Shown here piece after piece: positions 26,798 to 35,969 of a DNA stretch of 64,000 bases. The DNA comes from Burkholderiales bacterium. Lineage in GTDB: Bacteria > Pseudomonadota > Gammaproteobacteria > Burkholderiales > Burkholderiaceae_C. The stretch spans positions 1-64,000 of the forward strand of contig JADJCH010000007.1 of the NCBI GenBank assembly GCA_016703325.1, in the 5' to 3' direction. The position numbers were made by a program, and so were the translations under genes. Below the pieces are notes generated by a model. It had not been told where the DNA came from and did not search any database. It was given only the letters and a program-made list of their open reading frames with translations. The first letter of the stretch is position 1. Each line of letters opens with the position of its first letter.

Positions 26798-29700
26798 TCA
26801 GCGCGACAACTGCTCCCAGACCTTGTCCAGCCGCTTCACGCTCACCGGCTGCGGGGTGCGCAGCTCCTGGGCAAAGAAGCTCACCCGCAGCTCTTCCAGC
26901 AGCCAGCGGTATTCCACCAGCCGGGCATCGCTGCTGCCCTTGAGCTCGCCGAGCCGGCGCAGCCAGCGCTGCTCCAGCGGACGCAGTTCGGCCAGGCGCT
27001 GGGCGTCGCGGGTCGGGTCGGCGCGCCATTTCTCCAGCCGCAGCACGGTGGCCTTGAGGTAACGCGGCAGGTGCTGCAGCTGGACCCAGGGGGTGTCGGT
27101 CACAAACCGCTTGGGCACCAGGCGCTGCAGCTGGGCGGCAACGTCGTCGGCCACCTCCTTGGCCGGCCGCGCGTCCTTGAGCTTGCGCTGGGCCGCGGCG
27201 AACTCCAGCAGCACGGTGCCGGCGCAGCGCGCCACCTCCTGCGCGATCAGGTTCAGGCGGGTGCGACCTTCGGCAATGCGCGACTCGAAGCTCGCAGCGT
27301 CCTGCGGCAGCGGCTCGCCCAGGAAGGCCCGCTCCAGCGCCAGGTCGATGATCTGCGCGCGCAGCTCTTCGGCCGTGCCCAGCGCCATGTAGGCCACCGC
27401 CAGCTTCTGCAGGTCCGGGATGTTCTTTTCCAGGTACTTCAGCGGCTCGCGGATCTGCAGCGCCACCAGCCGGCGCAGGCCGGCGCGGTGTTTGAGCGCC
27501 GCGGTCTCCGGCTCATCGAAGACCTCGATCTCCACATGTGTGAGCCGATCGATCAGCGCTGGAAAACCGATCAGCGCCTGCCCGGCCTTGCGGATCTCCA
27601 TCAGCTCGGGCAGCTCGCCAAAGGCCCAGGTGGTGTAGGTCTGGGAGGCTGCTGCGGCGGCGGCGCCCCCCTCTCCCCGACCCTCCCCCGCGGCGGGGGG
27701 AGGGGGAGATGCGGTCTTGCTCCCTCTCCCCACCGTGGGAGAGGGCGGGGGTGAGGGGGCAGCGGCCGCCACCTTGAGTGCCGCCAGCGCCTGGAAGGCC
27801 GAGCGCGCCTGCCCGCCCAACTCGGCTTTGAGTGCGGCGAGGTTTCGCCCCGTCCCGAGCTGGCGGCCGTGTTCGTCCACCACGCGGAAGTTCATGAACA
27901 GGTGCGGCGCCAGCAGCTCCAGCTTGAAGTCGTTGCGCTGCACCGGCAGTTGCGTGCGTTCGCGCACGGCGGCCAACAGCCGCTCCAGCAGCGCGCCATC
28001 GCCAAAGGGCGCCGAGGCGCAGAAGCCGGCCACGAACTCCGGCAGCGGCAGCAGCCGGGCGCGCGGCTTCTGGTGCAGGCTTTTGACCAGCGCGGTGACC
28101 TTGGCCTCCAGCATGCCAGGCACCAGCCACTCGCTGCGCTCCTCGCTCACCTGGTTGAGCACGTAGATCGGCACGGTGACGGTGACGCCGTCCTTGGCGT
28201 CACCCGGTTGGTGCAGGTACTGCGCCGCACAGTCGATGCCGCCCAGCCGCAGGGTGCGCGGGAAGGCGGAGGTGGTGATGCCCGCCGCCTCATGGCGCAT
28301 CAGCTCCTCGCGGGTGAGCTGCAGCAGCTTCGGCTGGCGCTTCACCTCCTCGCGGTACCAGCGGTCGAAGCTGGCGCCGCTGACCACATCGGCCGGCAGC
28401 TGCTGGTCGTAGAAGGCATGGATCAGCTCGTCATCCACCAGCACGTCCTGGCGGCGGGACTTGTGCTCCAGCTCCTCGACCTGGCGGATCAGCTTCTGGT
28501 TGTGCGCCAGGAAGGGGTGGCGGGTCTCCCATTCGCCATTGACCAGCGCCTCGCGGATGAAGATCTCCCGCGCGGCCACCGGGTCCACCAGCCCGAAGTT
28601 CACCCGCTTCTGGTTGTAGACCACGATGCCGTACAGCGTGGCGCGCTCCAGTGCCACCACCTCGGCCGCCTTTTTCTCCCAGTGCGGCTCCAGCAGCTGC
28701 TTCTTCAGCAGGTGCCCGGCGATCGGCGGGATCCACTGCGGCTCGATGGCGGCGATGCCGCGACCGAACAGCCGGGTGGTGTCCACCAGCTCGGCCGCCA
28801 GGATCCAGCGCCCCGGCTTTTTCGACAGGTGCGCGCCCGGGTGGCGCCAGAACTTGATGCCGCGTGCACCGAGGTACCAGTCCTCGTCGTCGCTCTTGCA
28901 GCCAATGTTGCCCAGCAGGCCGGCCATCATGGCCAGGTGCACCTGCTCGTAGGTGGCCGCACTGGTGTTGAGCCGCCAGCCGTGCTCGGCCACCACCGTG
29001 TGCAGCTGGCTGTGGATGTCGCGCCACTCCCGCACCCGGCGCGGGCTGACGAAGTGGTCGCGCAGCCGCTGCTCCTGCTGGCGGTTGCTGAGCTTGTGGG
29101 TGTCCACCTTCAGCCCGGCTTGGGCCGCATTCGCGTGGCCGTGGTTGCCGCGCCCCTCCTCGATCCACTGCCACAGCTTGAGGTAGCCCATGAACTCGGA
29201 GCGCTCGTCGTCGAAGCGTTTGTGCTTCTCGTCGGCGGCCTGCTGCGCCTCCAGCGGCCGGTCGCGCACGTCCTGGCCGGACAGGGCGGAGGCGATGATC
29301 AGCACCTCCGTCAGGCTCTGGCGCTCGCGCGCCTCCAGAATCATGCGGCCGACGCGGGGGTCCAGCGGCAGCTTCGCCAGCTCCAGGCCGATGGGCGTCA
29401 GATCGTTGGCATCGTCCACCGCACCGAGCTCGCCCAGCAGCGCATAACCGTCGGCGATGGCCTTGCGCGGCGGCGCCTCCAGGAAGGGGAAGTCCTCCAC
29501 CAGCCCCAGGTCCAGCGACTTCATGCGCAGAATCACCCCGGCGAGCGACGAGCGCAGGATCTCCGGGTCGGTGAAGCGCGGCCGGCCGGCGAAGTCCTTC
29601 TCGTCGTACAGCCGGATGCAGATGCCGTTGGCCACCCGGCCACAGCGGCCGGCACGCTGGTTGGCCGCCGCCTGGCTGATCGGCTCGACCTGCAGCTGCT

Positions 29701-30823
29701 CCACCTTATTGCGCCAGCTGTAGCGCTTGACGCGCGCCAGGCCGGCGTCGATGACGCAGCGAATGCCCGGCACCGTCAGCGAGGTCTCTGCCACGTTGGT
29801 GGCCAGCACGATGCGCCGCCCTCCACCGGTCTGGAACACGCGGTCCTGCTCGGCCTGAGACAGCCGCGCGAACAGCGGCAGGATCTCGGCATTGCGGTGC
29901 AACGGCTGGTGGCTCAGGTGCTTGCGCAGGTGGTCCGCCGCCTCGCGGATCTCGCGTTCACCGGGCAGGAAGACCAGGATGTCGCCACCGCCCGCGCCGG
30001 TCCAGAGTTCGTCGACCGCATCGGCGATGGCGTCGTTGAGGTCGTGCTCCTTGCTTTCCTCGAAGGGCCGCCAGCGCTGCTCGACCGGAAAGGTCCGCCC
30101 GCTCACCTGGATCACCGGCGCCGGCCCCCTGGCCGAGGCGAAGTGGTTCGCGAAGCGCTCGGCGTCGATGGTCGCCGAGGTCACGATGACCTTCAGGTCC
30201 GGCCGGCGTGCCAGCACCTCCTTGAGGTAGCCGAGCAGGAAGTCGATGTTGAGGCTGCGCTCATGCGCCTCATCGATGATCAGGGTGTCGTAGGCGCGCA
30301 GCAGCGGGTCGGTCTGCGTCTCGGCCAACAGGATGCCGTCGGTCATCAGCTTGACCGAGGCGCCAGGCTGAAGCCGGTCCTGGAAGCGCACCTTGTAGCC
30401 GACCACCTCGCCCAGCGGCGATTTCAGCTCGTCAGCGATGCGTTTGGCCACCGAGCTGGCGGCAATGCGGCGCGGTTGGGTGTGGCCGATCAGGCCGCTG
30501 CCCCCTGCACCCAGGCCACGCCCCAGCGTCAGTGCGATCTTGGGCAGCTGGGTGGTCTTGCCGGAGCCGGTTTCCCCGCAGACCACGATCACCTGATGCG
30601 CCAGCAGCGCCTGCGCAATCTCCTCACGCCGCGCCGAGACCGGCAGCGCCTCGGGAAACTCGATCGCCGGCACCGGGTTGGCAACCCGATGTGATCCGCC
30701 GCGCGGGCGCCGGCTGCGCGATGGCGCGTCGGCCCGCGCACGGGCTCGGGCTTCAGGCCGGCCCGGGCTTGCAGGGCCGGGGCGCGCGTCGGGCGGCGGA
30801 GTTTCTCGGGGAAGGCGGTTCAC
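26798..30823 (-). CDS. hrpA: HrpA-like ATP-dependent RNA helicase (DEAH box)
   Basis: A 1341-residue DEAH-box RNA helicase. It has Walker A GETGSGKTTQLP at about residue 82, DEAH near 183, SAT near 218, and QRAGRCGR (motif VI) near 388. The helicase-associated HA2/OB region and the long C-terminal DUF3418 region of HrpA follow. HrpA resolves stalled ribosome and mRNA structures. The N-terminal 45 residues are a Pro/Arg-rich tail of low complexity. Residues about 1021-1053 are encoded by a palindromic repeat (27665-27760) that appears inserted in frame in the C-terminal domain, giving a Pro/Gly/Arg-rich loop. The gene starts 73 bp after the VOC gene on the same strand. Confidence 0.93.
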   Translation of the reverse strand: MNRLPRETPPPDARPGPASPGRPEARARARADAPSRSRRPRGGSHRVANPVPAIEFPEALPVSARREEIAQALLAHQVIVVCGETGSGKTTQLPKIALTLGRGLGAGGSGLIGHTQPRRIAASSVAKRIADELKSPLGEVVGYKVRFQDRLQPGASVKLMTDGILLAETQTDPLLRAYDTLIIDEAHERSLNIDFLLGYLKEVLARRPDLKVIVTSATIDAERFANHFASARGPAPVIQVSGRTFPVEQRWRPFEESKEHDLNDAIADAVDELWTGAGGGDILVFLPGEREIREAADHLRKHLSHQPLHRNAEILPLFARLSQAEQDRVFQTGGGRRIVLATNVAETSLTVPGIRCVIDAGLARVKRYSWRNKVEQLQVEPISQAAANQRAGRCGRVANGICIRLYDEKDFAGRPRFTDPEILRSSLAGVILRMKSLDLGLVEDFPFLEAPPRKAIADGYALLGELGAVDDANDLTPIGLELAKLPLDPRVGRMILEARERQSLTEVLIIASALSGQDVRDRPLEAQQAADEKHKRFDDERSEFMGYLKLWQWIEEGRGNHGHANAAQAGLKVDTHKLSNRQQEQRLRDHFVSPRRVREWRDIHSQLHTVVAEHGWRLNTSAATYEQVHLAMMAGLLGNIGCKSDDEDWYLGARGIKFWRHPGAHLSKKPGRWILAAELVDTTRLFGRGIAAIEPQWIPPIAGHLLKKQLLEPHWEKKAAEVVALERATLYGIVVYNQKRVNFGLVDPVAAREIFIREALVNGEWETRHPFLAHNQKLIRQVEELEHKSRRQDVLVDDELIHAFYDQQLPADVVSGASFDRWYREEVKRQPKLLQLTREELMRHEAAGITTSAFPRTLRLGGIDCAAQYLHQPGDAKDGVTVTVPIYVLNQVSEERSEWLVPGMLEAKVTALVKSLHQKPRARLLPLPEFVAGFCASAPFGDGALLERLLAAVRERTQLPVQRNDFKLELLAPHLFMNFRVVDEHGRQLGTGRNLAALKAELGGQARSAFQALAALKVAAAAPSPPPSPTVGRGSKTASPPPPAAGEGRGEGGAAAAAASQTYTTWAFGELPELMEIRKAGQALIGFPALIDRLTHVEIEVFDEPETAALKHRAGLRRLVALQIREPLKYLEKNIPDLQKLAVAYMALGTAEELRAQIIDLALERAFLGEPLPQDAASFESRIAEGRTRLNLIAQEVARCAGTVLLEFAAAQRKLKDARPAKEVADDVAAQLQRLVPKRFVTDTPWVQLQHLPRYLKATVLRLEKWRADPTRDAQRLAELRPLEQRWLRRLGELKGSSDARLVEYRWLLEELRVSFFAQELRTPQPVSVKRLDKVWEQLSR
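27665..27760. repeat. Palindromic REP-like repeat inside hrpA
   Basis: Two adjacent GC-rich inverted repeats interrupt the helicase gene. One, near 27681-27704, pairs CCCTCCCCC with GGGGGGAGGG. The other, at 27722-27745, pairs CCCTCTCCC with GGGAGAGGG across a short loop. The composition is unlike the surrounding codons. The resulting peptide (SPPPSPTVGRGSK, then PPPPAAGEGRGEGG) resembles translated intergenic repeats seen in related genomes. Confidence 0.75.
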
Positions 30824-30896
30824 GGGGCGCGGATTATCCGCTGCACCACTGTGGGCCTGCGCGAAAGGTGCGTCCCGCGCTCCCCTCCCCTTGGCC

Positions 30897-31283
30897 TCAC
30901 TCGTCGAAGTAGTCGATCACGTTGAACACGGCGCCCTGGGGATCCTGCAGCACGGCAAAGCGACCGACCCCGGGAATGTCCGTCGGGGGCACCAGCACCT
31001 TGCCCCCCAGCGCCGCACATTCACCCGCCGTTTCATCGGTGTTGTCCACGGTGATGTAGGCCCCCCAGGCGGGTGGCATCGGCCCGGACTGCGACGGCAT
31101 GCCCATGATGCCGGCCACCTTTTCCCCCTCCACCTTGACCACCCGGTAGATGCCGATCCCAGGCATGTCGCTGGACTCCAGTGTCCAACCCAGCAGCTGC
31201 TTGTAGAAATGGGCCGATGCGGCCGGATCGCTGGTCATCAACTCATTCCAGCTGAAGGCACCATGGGTCTGGAAGGCATTCAT
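30897..31283 (-). CDS. VOC (glyoxalase-fold) family protein
   Basis: A 128-residue protein of the vicinal oxygen chelate superfamily. The two beta-alpha-beta-beta-beta modules are seen as FSWNELMTSDPAASAHFYKQLLGW, and then YITVDNTDETAGECAALGGKV ending AVLQDPQGAVFNVIDY. The start at 31283 (MNAFQTHG) is preferred over an upstream in-frame ATG that adds eight residues before the domain. This type (CFP30-like/27 kDa antigen) has no assigned reaction. It lies upstream of hrpA on the same strand and divergent from argA. Confidence 0.82.
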   Translation of the reverse strand: MNAFQTHGAFSWNELMTSDPAASAHFYKQLLGWTLESSDMPGIGIYRVVKVEGEKVAGIMGMPSQSGPMPPAWGAYITVDNTDETAGECAALGGKVLVPPTDIPGVGRFAVLQDPQGAVFNVIDYFDE

Positions 31284-31511
31284 CGCATTCTCCTCAAATC
31301 GGATCATTCAAATGGACGGCTCTGCGATCCTGCCGAGGGCGATGCAACCCGTCAATCGGGCCGATCGGCCTGGCGCAGGGGCCCCAACCGTCCTCCTTGC
31401 CATGCAGGCTGGGTCCATGCGGCACAATGCCCTCACACCACCGGGTCGCTGGCAGGCAGTCTTCGGGCTGTCGCGTGCCGGACCGGTTGGCCCCTGTCAA
31501 CCCTGACCCCC

Positions 31512-32852
<1,341 letters not shown>

Positions 32853-32947
32853 CCCGACCTGCCCTGTGCAACCACGGCGACCTGTTCACCGGTCACTCCA
32901 CCCCCTATCGCAAGACCCCCCTCGACCATTTACCTGCAGGAACCGAT

Positions 32948-33220
32948 ATGGCACGCAACGTTCAATGCATCCTGTTGAAGAAGGAGGCCGAAGGCCTCGA
33001 TTTCCCACCCTATCCAGGTGAGCTGGGCAAGCGCATCTTCGAACAGGTCAGCAAGGAAGCCTGGCAGCAGTGGCTGCGCCACCAGACCATGCTGGTCAAT
33101 GAAAACCGCCTGAATCTGGCCGATGCACGCGCCAGGCAATACCTTGCCCGCCAGATGGAGCGCTATTTCTTTGGTGAAGGCGCTGATCAGCCGGCCGGCT
33201 ATGTGCCGCCAGCAGCCTGA
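32948..33220 (+). CDS. YggX-family Fe(II)-trafficking / oxidative damage protection protein
   Basis: A 90-residue protein with the family sequence RNVQCILLKKEAEGLDFPPYPGELG and EAWQQWLRHQTMLVNENRLNL. The conserved Cys (residue 7) lies in the N-terminal VQC. Members protect iron-sulfur proteins from oxidation and may carry Fe(II). It follows argA by 95 bp on the same strand. Confidence 0.93.
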   Translation: MARNVQCILLKKEAEGLDFPPYPGELGKRIFEQVSKEAWQQWLRHQTMLVNENRLNLADARARQYLARQMERYFFGEGADQPAGYVPPAA

Positions 33221-33399
33221 ACATCGGTCAGGCGCGACGGAGTCATTCCAAGTCTGCCATCGATCGGGCCTACGGCCCGGTTGCCACAAACTACTGAAAA
33301 CCCGACGGGTGCCGACACTGGACGCATAATTTCGTGTGGACAGAATGGGCTTCAGGTCCATAGAATCTGCATCGGCTCAACCCATCGGGATTCCGTCGT

Positions 33400-33751
33400 A
33401 TGGCAACGTATCAAGAACTGATCGCACAAAAGGCAGCGCTGGACAAGCAGAAAGCCGATCTCGAAAAACAGATCGCCGAGACGCTGAAGGCCGAACGCTC
33501 TGGTGTGATCAATCAAATCAAGACCCTGATGGCCGACCACGGCATCACCGTGGCCGATCTGGCCGCCAACAAGCCCGGACGGCCGCCGAAATCTGCTTCG
33601 GCTCCGGCAGGCAGAAGGCACCACCCGCAAGGTGGCGCCGAAGTACCGAGATCCCTCCACCGGGGACACCTGGTCCGGACGCGGCCTGAAGCCAAAATGG
33701 CTGACGGCTGCCCTGGAAGGTGGCCGCAAGCTCGAAGACTTTTCAGTCTGA
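33400..33751 (+). pseudogene. H-NS-family nucleoid protein, frameshifted
   Basis: The N-terminal 70 codons form an H-NS oligomerisation helix (MATYQELIAQKAALDKQKA, then IKTLMADHGITVADL) and linker (GRPPKSASAP). The DNA-binding end is then found one frame over: KVAPKYRDPSTGDTWSGRGL and KPKWLTAALEGGRKLEDF, ending in TGA at 33749. Dropping one G near 33610 joins them into a 116-residue protein of normal length with the TWSGRGLKPKW motif that contacts AT-rich DNA. As written, the frame runs on to 33912 with unrelated sequence and the protein would lack the DNA-binding motif. A terminator follows the intact stop, supporting the repaired reading. Confidence 0.85.
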
Positions 33752-33852
33752 CCCGGCAGCGACCGATATCAATGCCTGTTGGCCGCCACAGCGGCGCTGG
33801 CATCCGGGAACAGTCATCGACCGTCATCGGCTGGAATTCACGTTTTGCCGGC

Positions 33853-33883
33853 AGAGCCACCTTCGCGGTGGCTCTTCTCTTTT
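33853..33883 (+). terminator. Rho-independent terminator after the H-NS gene
   Basis: A 9-bp perfect stem AGAGCCACC / GGTGGCTCT with loop TTCGC is followed by the U-rich tail TCTCTTTT. It lies about 100 nt after the restored H-NS stop. Confidence 0.85.
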
Positions 33884-33966
33884 GTGCGGCTCTCAATGAG
33901 AAAAGCGATTGACACCCCCAACTTACCCCCCTACTCTCGGGGTCTGTTGCTTGCCGGTCGTTACAA

Positions 33967-34650
33967 ATGTCACTGCTGGAGCCTTTGAAGTTGCGTTTTT
34001 TGCTTGTCTGGTCCTTCGCGCTGTGCTTCGGGTCCAGCGCAGCGCTGGCCGCCCCTGCCCCTGAAGCAGCGGGGCAACCTTTGACCACAGGCTCAACCCT
34101 TCAATCCGCGGGCCAGACGGCCAGGGTCTGGATGGGTGACGCGGCTCAGGCCCTCGGTGTGGGCCCTCAGGTCATTGATCAGGTACGGGAAACCACATCG
34201 GATCTGGTCATCTCGGCCATGAACTTCCTGGGTGTTCCCTATCGCCGGGGCGGCGAATCGGCGGAAACCGGATTCGACTGCAGTGGTTTCACCCGCCACG
34301 TGTTCGAAAATAGCGTCGGTCGACTTCTGCCGAGGCGCTCTCGTGACCAGGCCATGCTCGGCGACCTGCTCACCATCGCCAAGGACGATCTCAAGCCCGG
34401 AGATCTGGTGTTCTTCAACACCATGAGAAGCGCGTTCTCTCACGTCGGCATTTACGTGGGTGAAGGCAAGTTCATCCATGCGCCGCGCACCGGCAGCCAC
34501 ATCCGTGTGGACGACATGCGCGAGGCCTACTGGACCCAGCGCTTCAACGGCGCCCGTCGGGCCCCGGAACTCGCCGGCAACACAACCTGGCGCATGCCCA
34601 GCCTGCAGGGGAGTGCATTGCCGCCTGAAGGCACCTCCGTCAATCGCTGA
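33967..34650 (+). CDS. NlpC/P60-family peptidoglycan hydrolase
   Basis: A 227-residue exported cell-wall hydrolase. It has a signal peptide (FLLVWSFALCFGSSAALAA, residues 11-29), a variable linker, and the NlpC/P60 domain. The catalytic triad is Cys105 in FDCSGF, His159 in FSHVGIYVG and His171 in KFIHAP. It cuts peptide bonds in peptidoglycan stems. It is monocistronic, starting about 80 nt after the H-NS terminator. Confidence 0.92.
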   Translation: MSLLEPLKLRFLLVWSFALCFGSSAALAAPAPEAAGQPLTTGSTLQSAGQTARVWMGDAAQALGVGPQVIDQVRETTSDLVISAMNFLGVPYRRGGESAETGFDCSGFTRHVFENSVGRLLPRRSRDQAMLGDLLTIAKDDLKPGDLVFFNTMRSAFSHVGIYVGEGKFIHAPRTGSHIRVDDMREAYWTQRFNGARRAPELAGNTTWRMPSLQGSALPPEGTSVNR

Positions 34651-34768
34651 CGCATCCGACTTGCTTCCGGGCTTGCACTGAACCCAGCGGCTTGAAGGGC
34701 GGGCTCCTTGCCGGTCTCATGTAGGGGTTTCCGCCATTGGGCCGGGGTCCTGCCGGCAAAATGCAGTC

Positions 34769-35935
34769 ATGAGTGAACGGAACATCATCCCGATCGGGCT
34801 GTGGCAATCCCCGTCCCAGCGTCCGGCCGTGCCGCCCCCATCGACTGAACCAACGGCGGGCGAAGGCAGTCCGCGCGACCAGCTTCACCGTCCCCTGCGG
34901 GACTTGCGCATTTCGGTCACCGATCGCTGCAATTTCCGCTGCAGCTACTGCATGCCCAAGGAAGTGTTCGATCGGAACTACCCCTTCCTGCCGCAGCAGC
35001 AACTGCTCAGCTTCGAAGAAATCACCCGCCTGGCCCGGATCTTCGTGGACCTGGGGGTGCAGAAGATCCGCCTGACCGGGGGCGAGCCTCTGCTGCGCAA
35101 GAACATCGAGCAGTTGATCGAGATGCTCGCGTCGCTTCCGGGCCACGGGGGAAAACCCCTGGATTTGACCCTGACCACCAACGGTTCGTTGCTGGCCAAA
35201 AAGGCCCGCTCAATGCGAGATGCGGGCCTGCAGCGCGTCACCGTAAGCCTCGACGCGATGGACGATGCGGTGTTCCGCCGCATGAACGACGTGGACTTTC
35301 CGGTGGCCGACGTGCTGGAGGGCATCGAAGCGGCTCGTCTGGCAGGCCTGGGCCCGATCAAGGTGAACATGGTCGTCAAACGGGGAACCAACGACCAGGA
35401 GATCCTGCCGATGGCCGAGTACTTCCGAAACCACTTCGGTTCGGGAGTTGTGTTGCGGTTCATCGAGTACATGGACGTCGGCGCCACCAACGGCTGGCGC
35501 ATGGACGAGGTACTGCCCTCGGCCCAGGTCCTGGCGCTGATCAACGCCCGACACCCGCTGCGCGCTCTGGAAGCCAGCCAACCCGGCGAAACCGCCGAAC
35601 GCTGGGCCTATGAGGACGGCAGAGGCGAAGTCGGCTTCATCTCCAGCGTCACCCAGGCGTTCTGCCGCGACTGCAACCGCGCCCGGCTGTCCACCGAGGG
35701 ACGGCTGTTCCTCTGCCTCTTTGCCGGTCAGGGCGAGGATCTGCGCAGCCTGCTGCGCGAGCCGGATGCCCAGGGACAGCTTTGCAATGACGACCAGATC
35801 GCGGCCGCGGTGGCCCACATCTGGCGCCGGCGCAGCGACCGCTACTCCGAGCTGCGCAGCCAGTTGCCGCCCGATGCCAACGCCCCCGGCCACACCGGAC
35901 GGCGGCGGGTGGAGATGAGCTACATCGGCGGTTGA
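34769..35935 (+). CDS. moaA: GTP 3',8-cyclase MoaA
   Basis: A 388-residue radical SAM enzyme for the first step of molybdopterin synthesis. The N-terminal cluster motif is C54xxxC58xxC61 (RCNFRCSYC). The C-terminal second 4Fe-4S motif, CRDCNRARLSTEGRLFLC, binds GTP. The protein ends in the conserved GG. An unusual 40-residue Pro-rich N-terminal extension precedes HRPLRDLRISVTDRC. It runs convergent with smc. The other pathway genes moaD, moaE and moeA lie about 6 kb away on the opposite strand. Confidence 0.95.
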   Translation: MSERNIIPIGLWQSPSQRPAVPPPSTEPTAGEGSPRDQLHRPLRDLRISVTDRCNFRCSYCMPKEVFDRNYPFLPQQQLLSFEEITRLARIFVDLGVQKIRLTGGEPLLRKNIEQLIEMLASLPGHGGKPLDLTLTTNGSLLAKKARSMRDAGLQRVTVSLDAMDDAVFRRMNDVDFPVADVLEGIEAARLAGLGPIKVNMVVKRGTNDQEILPMAEYFRNHFGSGVVLRFIEYMDVGATNGWRMDEVLPSAQVLALINARHPLRALEASQPGETAERWAYEDGRGEVGFISSVTQAFCRDCNRARLSTEGRLFLCLFAGQGEDLRSLLREPDAQGQLCNDDQIAAAVAHIWRRRSDRYSELRSQLPPDANAPGHTGRRRVEMSYIGG

Positions 35936-35969
35936 AGCACCGAGGGTTTGCCGCTGGAGGGGCCCCAGC

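Noticed and set aside
27869..30694. A plus-strand open frame of 941 codons inside hrpA
   Set aside because: It is the antisense of the helicase, with no motif of its own.
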